Positions 11,070 through 19,978 of a stretch of DNA of 64,000 nt are shown here, piece after piece. Position 1 is the stretch's first letter; each line of letters begins with the position of its first letter. Both the position numbers and the translations under genes were made by a program. The notes beneath the pieces are model-generated. The model saw only the letters and a program-made list of their open reading frames with translations. It did no database searches and was not told the origin of the DNA. This DNA comes from Streptomyces sp. TG1A-60 (lineage in GTDB: Bacteria; Actinomycetota; Actinomycetes; Streptomycetales; Streptomycetaceae), in the NCBI RefSeq assembly GCF_037201975.1, contig NZ_CP147520.1:806001-870000 (forward strand). Reading direction: 5' to 3'.

Positions 11070-11494
11070 CTGCTGGGCTCCCTCGGGGTGAGGTGCGTGG
11101 AAGGCGGTGGCGGAGTGCCGGCCCGGGCCATGGGGGTGTGCGCATGAGAGCGCCTGTGCCCCCGGAGCGCGCTCGGATAGCTGGTGGCAGGCACCGGCGC
11201 GACTCCGTGCACGGCGGCGGCGTGGGATCCGGGACAGGACACAACGACGGGAGGGGATCGGCGATCGGCAGACCGGCGGCGCCGTTGTGCCATCGCGCCG
11301 GCACACCAGGGTTGTGCGGACGCCCGTCGCCACTCGGCGAAGGCCGTACGGATCGTGATGCCCCGGACGCGAGGCGGCGCGACGTGGTGTCACGGCGCTC
11401 GGTGCGCTGCGGCTGCATGGTTCGCGTCGGTCACTGCGATCGCTGAGGTCACTTCGTGGGTAAGGCGGCCCGCCCGGGCCTCGGTACCGGAAGG
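11070..11494. other. intergenic region between flavoprotein and Rieske genes
   Basis: The 425 bp contain no convincing coding sequence on either strand. The segment next to 11069 carries the GAGGGAG ribosome-binding site of the Rieske gene. Two direct GGTCAC copies lie near 11431 and 11449. The promoter for the Rieske-NRPS-PKS transcript probably lies here, but I cannot point to clear -10/-35 boxes. Confidence 0.4.
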
Positions 11495-12748
11495 TCAGGC
11501 AGTCGGGTCGTAGACCCGCTCTTCCTGCGGTACACCCGCGTCGTCGTAGAGACGCTCCAGGGCCTCCGGCGCGTAGATCTCGTAGTCCGGGACCACGCCG
11601 CCGATCAGGCCGAGCATCTTGCTCGTCCACTCCTGGCTGGCGCTCATCGCGCTCATCGTCGCCTTGAAGAACGGCGGGAGTTCGGTGAGTTCACCGAGCG
11701 TGGTGGTGAAGTCGTAGACACCGGCACTCTCCTCGTCCCGCACCTTGTTGTACTCGGCCAGCGCCTCGTCCATCGGCCGCTCTCCGGACAGCCCCTGATG
11801 GACGCGCTCGGCGAGCAGTTCGCCGTGGAGGAAGGCGTCGGTGATGCCCCACCCGGTGTAGGGGTCCTTGTGGTAGCCGGCGTCGCCCACGAGGGCCCAG
11901 CCGGGGCCGTGGGCACGGCGGTAGTAGTTGTCCGGGTAGCGCATGGGACGGAAGTCCTCCTCGCGCCGCCCACTGTCGCGCAGTTGGGCGCCCATCTCCG
12001 GGGCGACGTCGTCGAAGACGGCCTGGAAGCGGGCCTCCACGTTCTGGCGGAAGTCCTTCAGCTGGGCGCGGGTGCAGATGATGGCCAGCATGTTCAGTCC
12101 GTCGTTCGTGGGCCAGCTGCCGAACCAGCGCTCGTTGAGGCCGGTCTTGTGGTGCAGGCCCCAGTCGAGGCCGCTGTAGTACGAGTAGTAGACGAATCCG
12201 GCGGCGGGGCGCACGTTGTACAGCTCCGCTCCGACCTTCTTGGCGACCGTGGAGTGGAAGCCGTCCGCGCCGATGACCACCGAGGCCCGGAACTCCCGCT
12301 CCGGCCCGTCACCCTCCCGTCCGCGGATGCCCGTCACCTGGCCGTCGGAGGCGATCACATCGGAGACGGTGAAGCCCTCGAGTACTTCGGCGCCGGCCCG
12401 CCGGGCGGCGTTGACCAGGATCTCGTCGAGCACGGTGCGGCGCGGGCAGTACACGGTGTCGACGCCGTCGACGGGGTCGGCGAAACCGTTGAGCTCGATC
12501 CCCCTGTAGGCGTAGTGCATCTTGCGGATCGCCGGCGTCTTCGCCGCCACGATCTCGTCCAGCAGTCCCCACTCCTGGAGCTTCAGCAGCCCCGCCTGGT
12601 GGATGTAGTGCGTCGAAACGGTGTCACTGGGAAAGGAGGACCGGTCCACCACGAGGACCCGGTGTCCGAGCCGCGCCAAGAGCATGGCGACCGGTGATCC
12701 GGCGCAGCGGGCACCCACAACAATGACGTCGTACACGCGATCCCCCAT
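11495..12748 (-). CDS. FAD-dependent oxidoreductase (geranylgeranyl reductase / group A monooxygenase-like)
   Basis: The 417-residue flavoprotein has an N-terminal dinucleotide-binding fold (VIVVGARCAGSPVAMLLARLG) ending in an acidic residue after VVDR. A GADG motif sits near residue 170, and a second FAD motif (GDAGYHKDPYTGWGITDAF) near 290 contacts the pyrophosphate and ribityl groups. The glycine spacing GARCAG resembles geranylgeranyl-reductase-like and halogenase-like flavoproteins. The tryptophan-halogenase WxWxIP motif is not seen, so I do not call it a halogenase. It lies upstream of the Rieske gene on the same strand and is probably a tailoring enzyme of the same cluster. Its reaction (hydroxylation or double-bond reduction) cannot be fixed from sequence. 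Confidence 0.82.
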   Translation of the reverse strand: MGDRVYDVIVVGARCAGSPVAMLLARLGHRVLVVDRSSFPSDTVSTHYIHQAGLLKLQEWGLLDEIVAAKTPAIRKMHYAYRGIELNGFADPVDGVDTVYCPRRTVLDEILVNAARRAGAEVLEGFTVSDVIASDGQVTGIRGREGDGPEREFRASVVIGADGFHSTVAKKVGAELYNVRPAAGFVYYSYYSGLDWGLHHKTGLNERWFGSWPTNDGLNMLAIICTRAQLKDFRQNVEARFQAVFDDVAPEMGAQLRDSGRREEDFRPMRYPDNYYRRAHGPGWALVGDAGYHKDPYTGWGITDAFLHGELLAERVHQGLSGERPMDEALAEYNKVRDEESAGVYDFTTTLGELTELPPFFKATMSAMSASQEWTSKMLGLIGGVVPDYEIYAPEALERLYDDAGVPQEERVYDPTA

Positions 12749-13597
12749 GAATCAGATCAGGCACCTGAGAGTGAATCAGGCCCGTTTCCGGCGCACCGTG
12801 GTCAGCGGCGCCGATATCGACTGAAGGCTACGAGTATGAGCCAACGAAGGTCAAGAGTTGATAGCGGGACACTATTTCGCACCATAGCGATAAGACACCT
12901 GAACACTTCATTCCGCTCCACGGAGCGACACAAGGCGAATCTTACGCCCCGATTTGCACCTTTTGCCTTGGGAGTTTTCGCCCCAGCTATGGCTTGTGTC
13001 ACAACCTGAAACGCCGGGCATGCGGCCACGCTCGGTGAGAAATCCCGCACGCCTGACGCACATAGAGTAGGCAAAACAAAAAGACCCCCTCCGCGAATGC
13101 GCTTCCCGTATCCCGCCGCAAATTACTCAGTTGACGTAACCCGAGAAGTTACATGAATAAATCACGCCAGAGTGTGGCCGAATTCAGTCATGAGTTCTTT
13201 CAGGTGAGGCTGAGGCCGGCCAGGCGATTGACGAGATTCGCTCCGGTTGCACTGAAGGGCTACGGGTATTGGCGTCGGGACAGCCTCCACGCCGGACGAG
13301 GGTGGGTGCGTCACCATCGTCGGCGAGGCGTGGCGAGCACGGATCGCGCCCCACACAGATCCCGAAGGTCGAGCAGGTTCTGGGCGCTCGCCGCTTCGCC
13401 GGTGAGCCCAGGGCCACGTGCAGCTGGTTGGCTTCTCTCCGCCGGGGGGACAGTTCCGGCGTGCCGAGCTGACACCGCTGCGGCGACCCAGGGGGCCGTC
13501 AGGGGGAGGGGGGCCGGCGACCGGACCGGTCGATGGACCCATCCCTGCAGGAAGCGCCCAGGGTCAGAGCAACGCCTCGGCCGTGATGGGTGGTTCG
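12749..13597. other. non-coding, comparatively AT-rich region at the cluster edge
   Basis: About 850 bp have no supportable gene. The stretch 12800-13200 is clearly less GC-rich than its surroundings, with runs such as caaaacaaaaagacccc near 13072. It lies upstream of the flavoprotein start at 12748 and so probably holds its promoter. Open frames here on both strands have no protein character. The base composition fits a junction of acquired DNA next to the integrase remnant that follows. Confidence 0.45.
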
Positions 13598-14019
13598 CGG
13601 ATACGGCGACCCGTGACGCTGGTTCCCATCATCGAGGAAATCCGCCCCCTCGTCGCCCGGCACATCCTGTTCGCCGGCCCTGACCCCAACGCTCGCCTGC
13701 TCACCGGCCCGCACGGCGGGCGCATCTCCACTGCGGTCCTGCGCGACGCGACCCACTGGGACACGTGGTCACCAAGCTCGGCTACGAACACCTGCGCCGC
13801 AACGACCTCCGGCAGACCGGCCTGACCTGGTTCGTCGACGCCGGAGTCCAGGTCCACGTCCTGCGCGGAGTCGCCGGCCACGGATCGCTGACCACCACCC
13901 AGCGCTACCTCCACCCGGACGAACACAAGATCACGGCCGCCGGCGCAGCACTCTCGGCGCACCTCAGCGTGCTCCGCGCACCACGCTCCCTGCCGAGCCC
14001 GGTCGTCATGACTCGCTGA
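13598..14019 (+). pseudogene. tyrosine recombinase (integrase) remnant
   Basis: Two neighbouring frames together give the C-terminal catalytic half of an actinobacterial phage/ICE integrase. The first part ends at RDATHWDT near 13765. The second frame continues VVTKLGYEHLRRNDLRQTG and then AGHGSLTTTQRYLHPD. GHGSLTTT and the RYLHPD tyrosine match the His and Tyr catalytic boxes; the usual HDLRHT box is degenerate (NDLRQT). The N-terminal half and a start codon are missing and a frameshift lies near 13765, so the gene is dead. Its C-terminus points at the 3' end of the tRNA-Pro gene 100 bp away, the usual arrangement for tRNA-integrating elements. Confidence 0.75.
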
Positions 14020-14066
14020 CGCCGGTCAAGGACGCCGGCCCCCAACCGGTCCCCAGGAATGGCCAA

Positions 14067-14098
14067 GGGCCGGTTTCGGATGTCTCCGAAACCGGCCC
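14067..14098 (-). terminator. hairpin downstream of tRNA-Pro
   Basis: A perfect 13-bp stem (GGGCCGGTTTCGG with CCGAAACCGGCCC) with a 6-base loop begins 20 bp beyond the tRNA 3' end. It is likely the transcription terminator. There is no U-tract, which is common in Streptomyces. Confidence 0.75.
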
Positions 14099-14118
14099 TG
14101 ACCTGTGACTGTCTCCAG

Positions 14119-14192
<74 letters not shown>

Positions 14193-14291
14193 ATGCGCTG
14201 CACACGGTGAACCGCGTGATCGCGCACTGAGCACTTTACCGTACGTCGGCCACTGCCCGGCCGCCGGTGAGGAGCGGGGGACAATCGGGGC

Positions 14292-14825
14292 ATGAGCGGA
14301 ACAACGGATGACGGGGCGGCACAGGCACGGGACCGGGACACGGAGGGGCGGGCACGGAGCGCACGACCGCGCGACGGGCTGGGACGCCCGCTGCCGTACG
14401 GGGCGCCCGGCGTGGAGCGCCAGCCGGAAGGGGTCGTACGGGACCCCGAGGAGACGGTCGCCGAGGCGCAGGCGCTGTTGGACGCGGGGAAGCCGTTCCA
14501 CGCGCACGAGGTCTTCGAGGACGCCTGGAAGTCCGGACCGGAGGAGGAGCGCGCCCTGTGGCGGGGCCTGGCCCAGCTCGCCGTGGGCCTCACCCACTCG
14601 GCGCGCGGCAACGTCAGGGGCGGGGCGCGGCTGCTGCGGCGCGGGGCCGGGGCGGTCGAGGAGTGGGGGGCCGGGAGCGGCCGGGGCCGTCCCCACGGTG
14701 TCGATCTGGCCGGGGTGGGCGCCTGGGCACGGGAGCTGGCCGGCGTCGTGGAGCAGGAAGGGCAGGCGGTGGACGCGGGGGCTTGGGCACCTCGGTTGCG
14801 TGGGGGCGAGGGCGTGGGCGAGTGA
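14292..14825 (+). CDS. DUF309 family protein
   Basis: The 177-residue protein carries a DUF309 core: FHAHEVFEDAWK near residue 65, followed by LWRGLAQLAVGLTHSARGN and a GGARLLRRG turn. The family consists of small helical proteins of unknown function widespread in Actinobacteria and Firmicutes. The conserved His and Glu residues hint at metal binding, but no reaction is established. The N-terminal 40 residues and the C-terminus are low-complexity, rich in Gly, Arg and Glu. GACAATC lies 5 bp upstream of the ATG, so a leaderless start is possible. Confidence 0.8.
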   Translation: MSGTTDDGAAQARDRDTEGRARSARPRDGLGRPLPYGAPGVERQPEGVVRDPEETVAEAQALLDAGKPFHAHEVFEDAWKSGPEEERALWRGLAQLAVGLTHSARGNVRGGARLLRRGAGAVEEWGAGSGRGRPHGVDLAGVGAWARELAGVVEQEGQAVDAGAWAPRLRGGEGVGE

Positions 14826-15298
14826 CCGGCCGCTGATCCCGGTGGCCGGTAGACGTGCCCGGTGCATGGTCCCCCGGCCACCGGCCGCCCATGGCCGGGG
14901 CCGAACGTCGCGCGCTCACACGCTCGCCGCCCGGCCACACTCTCGGGGCAGCGCTCCGGATGCAATGTCGTCTTCGTGGTGGCGACCGCGATCGGGCCGC
15001 TGCTCGGTGAGCTGTTCACCGAACCGTCTGGCCTGGCGCTGGTGCCGGTGCTGCTCCTCCCGCTTCTCGTCCTCCCGACACGCCTGGGGCGGCTGGCTGC
15101 GCAGACGGCCGGAGAAGGGCTACGGTCGCCCCGCCGGCGCGGATCGGCGGACCGCCGCCGACACCATCGCCGAACGTCTGCCGAGAGAGGGCGGGTCCCT
15201 CGAACTGTCCAGGTCAGCACCGGGGTTCGCCTCCTCCGGGACACCGGGGAGGCGACCGGCGGCATCACCGGCCGAGGGTCGCGCGGCCTCCCCCGTCC
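14826..15298. other. intergenic region, possible decayed membrane-protein fragment
   Basis: No complete gene is seen. A plus-strand frame around 14960-15120 encodes a hydrophobic stretch (LALVPVLLLPLLVLPTR) lacking a start with ribosome-binding site and a sensible C-terminus. It may be a remnant of a membrane protein or chance coding in GC-rich DNA. Confidence 0.3.
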
Positions 15299-16072
15299 TC
15301 AGTGGAGCAGTAGTTGCAGGCCGCCCACGATCGTCGCGGCGATCACCAGCTGTTCGAAGATCCGCTGGTTGATGCGGGTCACCGCCCACTTGCCGAGGAA
15401 GGCGCCGGGCACCACGAACAGCGCGAGTGCGGCGTCCAGCAGGAGGGAGGGGCCGTCGATGAGGCCGAGGCCGACGCTGAAAGGGACCTTGGCGAGGTTG
15501 ACGATGAGGAAGAAGATGGCCGAGGTGCCGAGGAACCCGAGCTTCCGGAAGCCCGCCGAGAGCAGATACAGGGACATCACGGGGCCGCCGGCGTTGGCGA
15601 CCATGGTGGTGAAGCCGCCGAGGACGCCGTACGAGCGGGCCTTGGCGCGGCCGGCGCGGGTTGTGATCTCGTCGGGGTCGTCGCCCTTGTCGGCCGCCCG
15701 GCGGCGCCACAGAGTGACGGCCGTCATCAGCAGCAGGATCGCGCCGATCGACGTCCGTACGATCTGGTCGTCGGCCCAGACCAGGAACAGCGTGCCGAGG
15801 ACGACGCCGCCGCCGACCGCCGGGAAGAGTTTCCACAGGGTGGGCCAGTGGGCGTGCCGACGGTAGGTGAGCACCGCGAGGACGTCCCCGACGATGAGGA
15901 GCGGCAGGAGGACACCGGTCGAGGCACGGGCCGGCAGGACTGCCGCGAAGATGGCGAGGCTGACCGTGTTGGCACCGCTCACAGCGGTCTTGGAGAAGCC
16001 GACGAGCAGAGCGGCGAGGCCGAGGACCGCGAACTCGGCCACGGACAGGTGCCAGGGAGTCATCATGTTCAT
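15299..16072 (-). CDS. TauE/SafE family sulfite/anion exporter-like permease
   Basis: The 257-residue integral membrane protein has about eight hydrophobic segments and the two-fold repeat typical of TauE/SafE. The N-terminal repeat contains LGLAALLVGFSKTAVSG and the second contains GGFTTMVANAGGPVMSLYLL. The family exports small anions such as sulfite or sulfoacetate, or acts in related transport; the substrate is not predictable. Three ATGs lie close together (16072, 16066, 16063). The upstream continuation of the frame is not protein-like. The gene stands alone, divergent from the lipase gene. Confidence 0.85.
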   Translation of the reverse strand: MNMMTPWHLSVAEFAVLGLAALLVGFSKTAVSGANTVSLAIFAAVLPARASTGVLLPLLIVGDVLAVLTYRRHAHWPTLWKLFPAVGGGVVLGTLFLVWADDQIVRTSIGAILLLMTAVTLWRRRAADKGDDPDEITTRAGRAKARSYGVLGGFTTMVANAGGPVMSLYLLSAGFRKLGFLGTSAIFFLIVNLAKVPFSVGLGLIDGPSLLLDAALALFVVPGAFLGKWAVTRINQRIFEQLVIAATIVGGLQLLLH

Positions 16073-16318
16073 GCGGCGTCCGATGCTATGCGCACCTATC
16101 ACCCCACGGCAGGTCCGTCTCGCCAGTTGACCCCGCCACGCCACCGCGGGGCGCGGACTCTGGCAGGCCGCCGAGTACCGTCCCGGCTCAGAGCCTGCCG
16201 GACGCGACTGCGATGCCCTCTCCCCTGCCGCTGCCTTCGCCTCGGACGGCCCATGGACCATCTCGCGGTCGGCTGGCAAGATCCCCCGGGTACCTTCACC
16301 GACGCAGTTGGAGGAGTC

Positions 16319-17128
16319 ATGGCCGACTCGCGCGAGCACAGCTTCGCCGGTACGCGAGGTGGTGTCACCGCACGGGAGTGGCCGTGTGAGGGGGCGCGGT
16401 ATGTCGTGCTCCTGGTGCACGGCTACGGGGAGCACATCGGCCGGTACGAACACGTGGCCGACGCCCTGGTGGCACACGGCGCGGCGGTGTTCGGTCCCGA
16501 TCACATGGGGCACGGCAGGTCGGCGGGCGAGCGGGTGCTGATCGAGGACTTCGAGGACGTGGTCACCGACGCGCACACGGTGGAGGAGCTGGCCCGGGCC
16601 GCGTACCCGGGTCGGCCGGTGGTGCTGATCGGCCACTCCATGGGCGGCCTGATCGCCGCCCGGTACGCGCAGCGGTACGGCGCCGGACTCACCGCGGTCG
16701 TGCTGTCCGGGCCATTGATCGGTATCTGGGAGCCGCTGACGGTGCTGCTCGCGCCACCGGAGGTGCCCGCCGCGCCGCTCGACCCGAAGCGCCTCTCGCG
16801 CGACCCGACGGTCGGCGCGACGTACGCGAGCGATCCGCTGGTGTGGCACGGCCCGTTCAAGCGGCCGACGCTGGAGGCCTTCGACCGCGCTCTGGAGACG
16901 ATCTCGAAAAGCGGGTCCATCGGTTCACTCCCTCTGCTGTGGCTGCACGGCGACGACGACCGGATCGTGCCGCTGCCGGGCAGCCGTACGGGGATCGAGG
17001 AGTTCCGCGGCACCGAGTGGGCCGAGCGCGTCTATCCGGGCGCCCGGCACGAGGTGTTCAACGAGACGAACAGGGACGAAGTGCTGGCGGACGTCAAGGA
17101 GTTCGTGGACGACGTACTCACGCGCTGA
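16319..17128 (+). CDS. alpha/beta hydrolase, monoacylglycerol lipase/lysophospholipase-like
   Basis: The 269-residue soluble hydrolase has a complete catalytic triad. The nucleophile is in GHSMGG near residue 109, the acid in HGDDDRIVP near 219, and the histidine in PGARHEVFNE near 245. The oxyanion region LLVHGYGEHIGRY near 35 is characteristic of the Hydrolase_4 family that cleaves monoacylglycerols or lysophospholipids. The start at 16319 is chosen because GGAGGAG lies 3 bp upstream; the longer open frame before it is not protein-like. No signal peptide is seen. Confidence 0.87.
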   Translation: MADSREHSFAGTRGGVTAREWPCEGARYVVLLVHGYGEHIGRYEHVADALVAHGAAVFGPDHMGHGRSAGERVLIEDFEDVVTDAHTVEELARAAYPGRPVVLIGHSMGGLIAARYAQRYGAGLTAVVLSGPLIGIWEPLTVLLAPPEVPAAPLDPKRLSRDPTVGATYASDPLVWHGPFKRPTLEAFDRALETISKSGSIGSLPLLWLHGDDDRIVPLPGSRTGIEEFRGTEWAERVYPGARHEVFNETNRDEVLADVKEFVDDVLTR

Positions 17129-17168
17129 GGTCCCGGTCTCCGGAAGGCTCGGTTCCACAAGCTCTGGG

Positions 17169-17486
17169 ATGCCGCGTTTCCTCCCATCCGGCCTGGGCAC
17201 CCGGCCCCGCATGGAGTGGTTGCGGAGTGCGGCCTGCGTGGGAGAGGACCCCGAACTGTTCTTCCCCGTGGGCACCACAGGACCGGCGCTCGACGACGTC
17301 GCCGCCGCCAAGCGCGTCTGTGCCCGATGCCCGGTGCGCCGTGAATGCCTGAACTGGGCGCTCGGCAACGGGCAGGCGGCCGGCGTGTGGGGCGGCATGG
17401 GCGAGGAGGAACGCACCGACCTGCTCCGCAGGGCCGGGAGCGCCGACGCCGCCCGGCACGCAGCGTTCGCCGGCATGATGCGATGA
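17169..17486 (+). CDS. WhiB-family iron-sulfur transcription regulator
   Basis: The 105-residue protein has the four cysteines of the Wbl family: one in RSAACVGEDPELFF, a CxxC in VCARCPVRREC and the last in REC. They ligate a [4Fe-4S] cluster. The GVWGGMGEEER turn follows. Wbl proteins bind sigma factors and regulate development, redox response and secondary metabolism in actinobacteria. The downstream ATG at 17211 is an alternative start. It is followed 13 bp later by dps and may share its transcript, which would fit a role in oxidative stress. Confidence 0.92.
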   Translation: MPRFLPSGLGTRPRMEWLRSAACVGEDPELFFPVGTTGPALDDVAAAKRVCARCPVRRECLNWALGNGQAAGVWGGMGEEERTDLLRRAGSADAARHAAFAGMMR

Positions 17487-17499
17487 GGAGTAGCACGTA

Positions 17500-17982
17500 A
17501 TGACGATGGTGAGGAGCACACTGCCCGAGCCCGCGCGCCGAGTCGCGGGCGACGCGCTGCAGGAGACCCTGGTGGACCTGCTGGGGCTCTCGCTGATCGG
17601 GAAGCAGGCCCACTGGAACATCGTGGGACCGAGGTTCCGTTCGATCCATCTCCAGCTCGACGAGGTGGTGTCCACGGCACGGTCGTACGCCGATCAGGTC
17701 GCCGAACGTGCGGCGGCTCTCGGCGTCGCGCCGGACGGCCGGCCCGAGACCGTGGCTGCCCGGTTCGACCTGCAGGGACCGAAGGACGGCTGGGTGCGGG
17801 ACGACGAGGTCGTGCGGCTGCTCGTCGAGGCGCTGGAGACGGCGATCGGGCGGCTGCGCGGGCGTGTCGACGCCACGGAGGACGCCGACAAGGTGACGCA
17901 GGACCTGCTGATCTCCCTCACCTACGAGCTGGAGAAGCAGCGCTGGATGTTCGAGGCCGAGAACTGGCCGCGTGAGGGCTGA
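17500..17982 (+). CDS. dps: Dps family DNA-binding ferritin-like protein
   Basis: The 160-residue ferritin-like protein stores iron and protects DNA from peroxide by oxidising Fe(II) at inter-subunit sites in a dodecamer. The signature KQAHWNIVGPRFRSIHLQLD near residue 35 provides the His, Asp and Glu ligands of the ferroxidase site. The C-terminal helix contains YELEKQRWMFEAE. Both termini are short, unlike the long-tailed DpsA. It has GAGGAG before the ATG and lies 13 bp after the WhiB-family gene. Confidence 0.9.
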   Translation: MTMVRSTLPEPARRVAGDALQETLVDLLGLSLIGKQAHWNIVGPRFRSIHLQLDEVVSTARSYADQVAERAAALGVAPDGRPETVAARFDLQGPKDGWVRDDEVVRLLVEALETAIGRLRGRVDATEDADKVTQDLLISLTYELEKQRWMFEAENWPREG

Positions 17983-18051
17983 CGGGACGGCCGCGTACCC
18001 GCACGAAGAGTCGCAGGGACACGAACGACGCCGCATGGGAAGGGGGCCACG

Positions 18052-18387
18052 ATGACCGACGCCCTTGAACTCGACGCGCTCTGGGACGAGTTCCACCGCG
18101 TGGTGAACATGACCTCGCAGGAGCTGGCGGTCTGGCTGAAGACCCGGTACGCCGGTGAGGAGACGGAGCCGCTGACGGAGCATCCGGGCTCCCCGACCGG
18201 GCAGCACGTCCTGGCGATCCTGCAGAAGCGGCGCACGGACCTCACGGACGACGACGTCCGGATCATGTACGAGGTCGTGGACACGGTCAACGCGCAGCGC
18301 GACCTGGAGAACACTCCGGAGACCAACGGAACACATCGCCGCCACCGGTTGATGACACTGGGACACGATCCGCTCAGGCCGTCGTAG
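18052..18387 (+). CDS. DUF3140 family protein
   Basis: The 111-residue protein matches small DUF3140 proteins by LDALWDEFHRVVNMTSQELAVWL and by GQHVLAILQKRRTDLTDDD. The function is unknown. GGAAGGGGG lies upstream of the ATG. The gene follows dps by 69 bp in the same orientation. Confidence 0.75.
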   Translation: MTDALELDALWDEFHRVVNMTSQELAVWLKTRYAGEETEPLTEHPGSPTGQHVLAILQKRRTDLTDDDVRIMYEVVDTVNAQRDLENTPETNGTHRRHRLMTLGHDPLRPS

Positions 18388-18499
18388 ACGACGCGGACGA
18401 CTGCTCGCGGTGCCGAGGTGCTGATGCCGTTGGAGAGGGCGAGGTGGGGGAAGCCGGTGAAGGGTGTGTCGGCGCCGGAATTCCCGCGCACTGGGCCAT

Positions 18500-18511
18500 G
18501 TGACATAGTAC
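18500..18511. promoter_or_regulatory. putative GntR operator overlapping a leaderless promoter
   Basis: GTGACATAGTAC lies 4 bp before the GTG start of the oxidase gene. The -10-like CATAGT (18504-18509) is inside it and no ribosome-binding site is visible, so the mRNA is probably leaderless. The reverse complement of the site at 21456-21467 is GTGACATATCAC, which shares ten of twelve bases. The likely ligand-responsive regulator is the GntR protein at 23460-24230. Confidence 0.45.
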
Positions 18512-18515
18512 TGGC

Positions 18516-19682
18516 GTGATCGAGCGACTGACCTGCGACGTCGTGGTGGTCGGAGCGGGAATGGTGGGCGCGGCCTGCGCCCTGTACGCGGCCCGGGCGG
18601 GTCTGAGCGTCGCCGTGGTCGACCGTGGCCCGGTGGGCGGCGGCACCACCGGCGCCGGTGAGGGCAACCTCCTGGTCTCCGACAAGGAACCAGGACCCGA
18701 ACTCGAACTCGCCCTGCTCTCCCACCGCTTGTGGGCGGACCTGGCCGACGAGCCGGGTCTGGGCGCGGCGTTCGAGTACGAGCAGAAGGGCGGAGTGGTC
18801 GTCGCCTCCGCACCGGAAGGGCTCGAAGCACTGGAGCGGTTCGCGGCCGGGCAACGCGCCGCCGGAGTCGCGGCCTTGGCCGTCCCCGCACACCGACTAC
18901 CCAACCTGGAGCCGCACTTGGCGCCCGGCCTCGCGGGCGGCGTGCACTATCCGCAGGACGCCCAGGTCATGCCCACCCTGGCCGCCGCCCATCTGGTACG
19001 GGCCTCCGGTGCCCGTCTGCTCACCGGCCGGACCGTGACCGAGATGCTGCGCACGCGGGACGGAACCGTGCGCGGCGTACGGACCGGCCGGGGCGACATC
19101 CACGCACCGGCGGTCGTGAACGCCGCCGGTACCTGGGGCGGCGAGCTGGCCGCGCTCGCCGGAGTCACCCTCCCGGTCCTCCCCCGGCGCGGTTTCGTCC
19201 TGGTCACCGAACCGCTGCCGCGCATGGTGCGCCACAAGGTGTACGCGGCCGACTACGTGGCCGACGTGGCCAGCGACTCGGCGGCGCTCCAGACCTCCCC
19301 GGTCGTCGAGGGCACGGCCGCCGGACCGGTACTGATCGGCGCGAGCCGGGAACGGGTCGGCTTCGACCGGTCGTTCTCGCTGCCCGTCGTACAGGCGCTG
19401 GCGGCGGGCGCGACCCGGCTGTTCCCGTTCCTGCAGCGGGTGCGCGCGATGCGGACGTACATCGGCTTCCGGCCGTACATGCCCGATCATCTGCCGGCGA
19501 TCGGGCCGGACCCCCGGGTGCCGGGGCTGTTCCACGCCTGCGGTCACGAGGGCGCCGGGATCGGGCTCGCCACGGGCACGGGGAAGCTGATCGCCCAGGT
19601 ACTGGGCGGCAGGGCGCCCGATCTCGATCTGGCCCCGTTCCGGCCGGAGCGGTTCGAAGGGTACGAGGAGGACGCGACGTGA
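18516..19682 (+). CDS. DadA-type FAD oxidoreductase, probable D-hydroxyproline dehydrogenase subunit
   Basis: The 388-residue DAO-superfamily protein starts at GTG. The FAD-binding motif VVVVGAGMVGAACALYAARAG is at the N-terminus, and a C-terminal FAD motif region contains ACGHEGAGIGLATGTGKLI. It resembles the beta subunit of heteromeric D-hydroxyproline (and sarcosine-like) dehydrogenases, which oxidise cis-4-hydroxy-D-proline to 1-pyrroline-4-hydroxy-2-carboxylate. The next two genes encode the ferredoxin-like and the FAD/NAD subunits with overlapping reading frames, supporting one complex. The start overlaps the promoter region described at 18500, so transcription is likely regulated by the operon's GntR. 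Confidence 0.85.
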   Translation: MIERLTCDVVVVGAGMVGAACALYAARAGLSVAVVDRGPVGGGTTGAGEGNLLVSDKEPGPELELALLSHRLWADLADEPGLGAAFEYEQKGGVVVASAPEGLEALERFAAGQRAAGVAALAVPAHRLPNLEPHLAPGLAGGVHYPQDAQVMPTLAAAHLVRASGARLLTGRTVTEMLRTRDGTVRGVRTGRGDIHAPAVVNAAGTWGGELAALAGVTLPVLPRRGFVLVTEPLPRMVRHKVYAADYVADVASDSAALQTSPVVEGTAAGPVLIGASRERVGFDRSFSLPVVQALAAGATRLFPFLQRVRAMRTYIGFRPYMPDHLPAIGPDPRVPGLFHACGHEGAGIGLATGTGKLIAQVLGGRAPDLDLAPFRPERFEGYEEDAT

Positions 19683-19978
19683 ACCCCATGGAGCCGGCGC
19701 AGGCGGAACCGGGTCCGGCCTTCACCGTCACCCTCGACGGCCGCGAGCTGGAGGCACTGCCCGGCCAGACGGTCGCGGCCACGCTCTGGGCGGCCGGAGT
19801 GACGTCCTGGCGCACCACCCGGGGCCAGGGCCGGCCACGGGGGCTCTTCTGTGGCATCGGCGTCTGCTTCGACTGCCTCGTCACCGTCAACGACCGCCCC
19901 AACCAACGGGCTTGTCTGGTCCCGGTCCGGCCGGGGGACGTCATCGGCACCCAGGAGGGGACGGGCCATGAGCACTGA
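19679..19978 (+). CDS. (2Fe-2S)-binding small subunit of the dehydrogenase
   Basis: The 99-residue protein resembles plant-type ferredoxin domains of sarcosine-oxidase-alpha N-termini. Cysteines in CGIGVCFDC and RAC ligate a [2Fe-2S] cluster. The GTG at 19679 overlaps the previous stop (GTGA); an ATG at 19688 is an alternative start. The C-terminus overlaps the next gene by 11 bp. It corresponds to the gamma subunit of D-hydroxyproline dehydrogenase and passes electrons between the flavin subunits. Confidence 0.85.
   Translation: MNPMEPAQAEPGPAFTVTLDGRELEALPGQTVAATLWAAGVTSWRTTRGQGRPRGLFCGIGVCFDCLVTVNDRPNQRACLVPVRPGDVIGTQEGTGHEH

Noticed and set aside
11495..12748. Flavin-dependent halogenase
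   Set aside because: The nucleotide-binding pattern allows it, but the WxWxIP halogenase motif is not seen.
13153..13683. 176-codon plus-strand ORF before the integrase remnant
   Set aside because: It is Arg-rich with no domain or ribosome-binding site and overlaps the remnant in a different frame.
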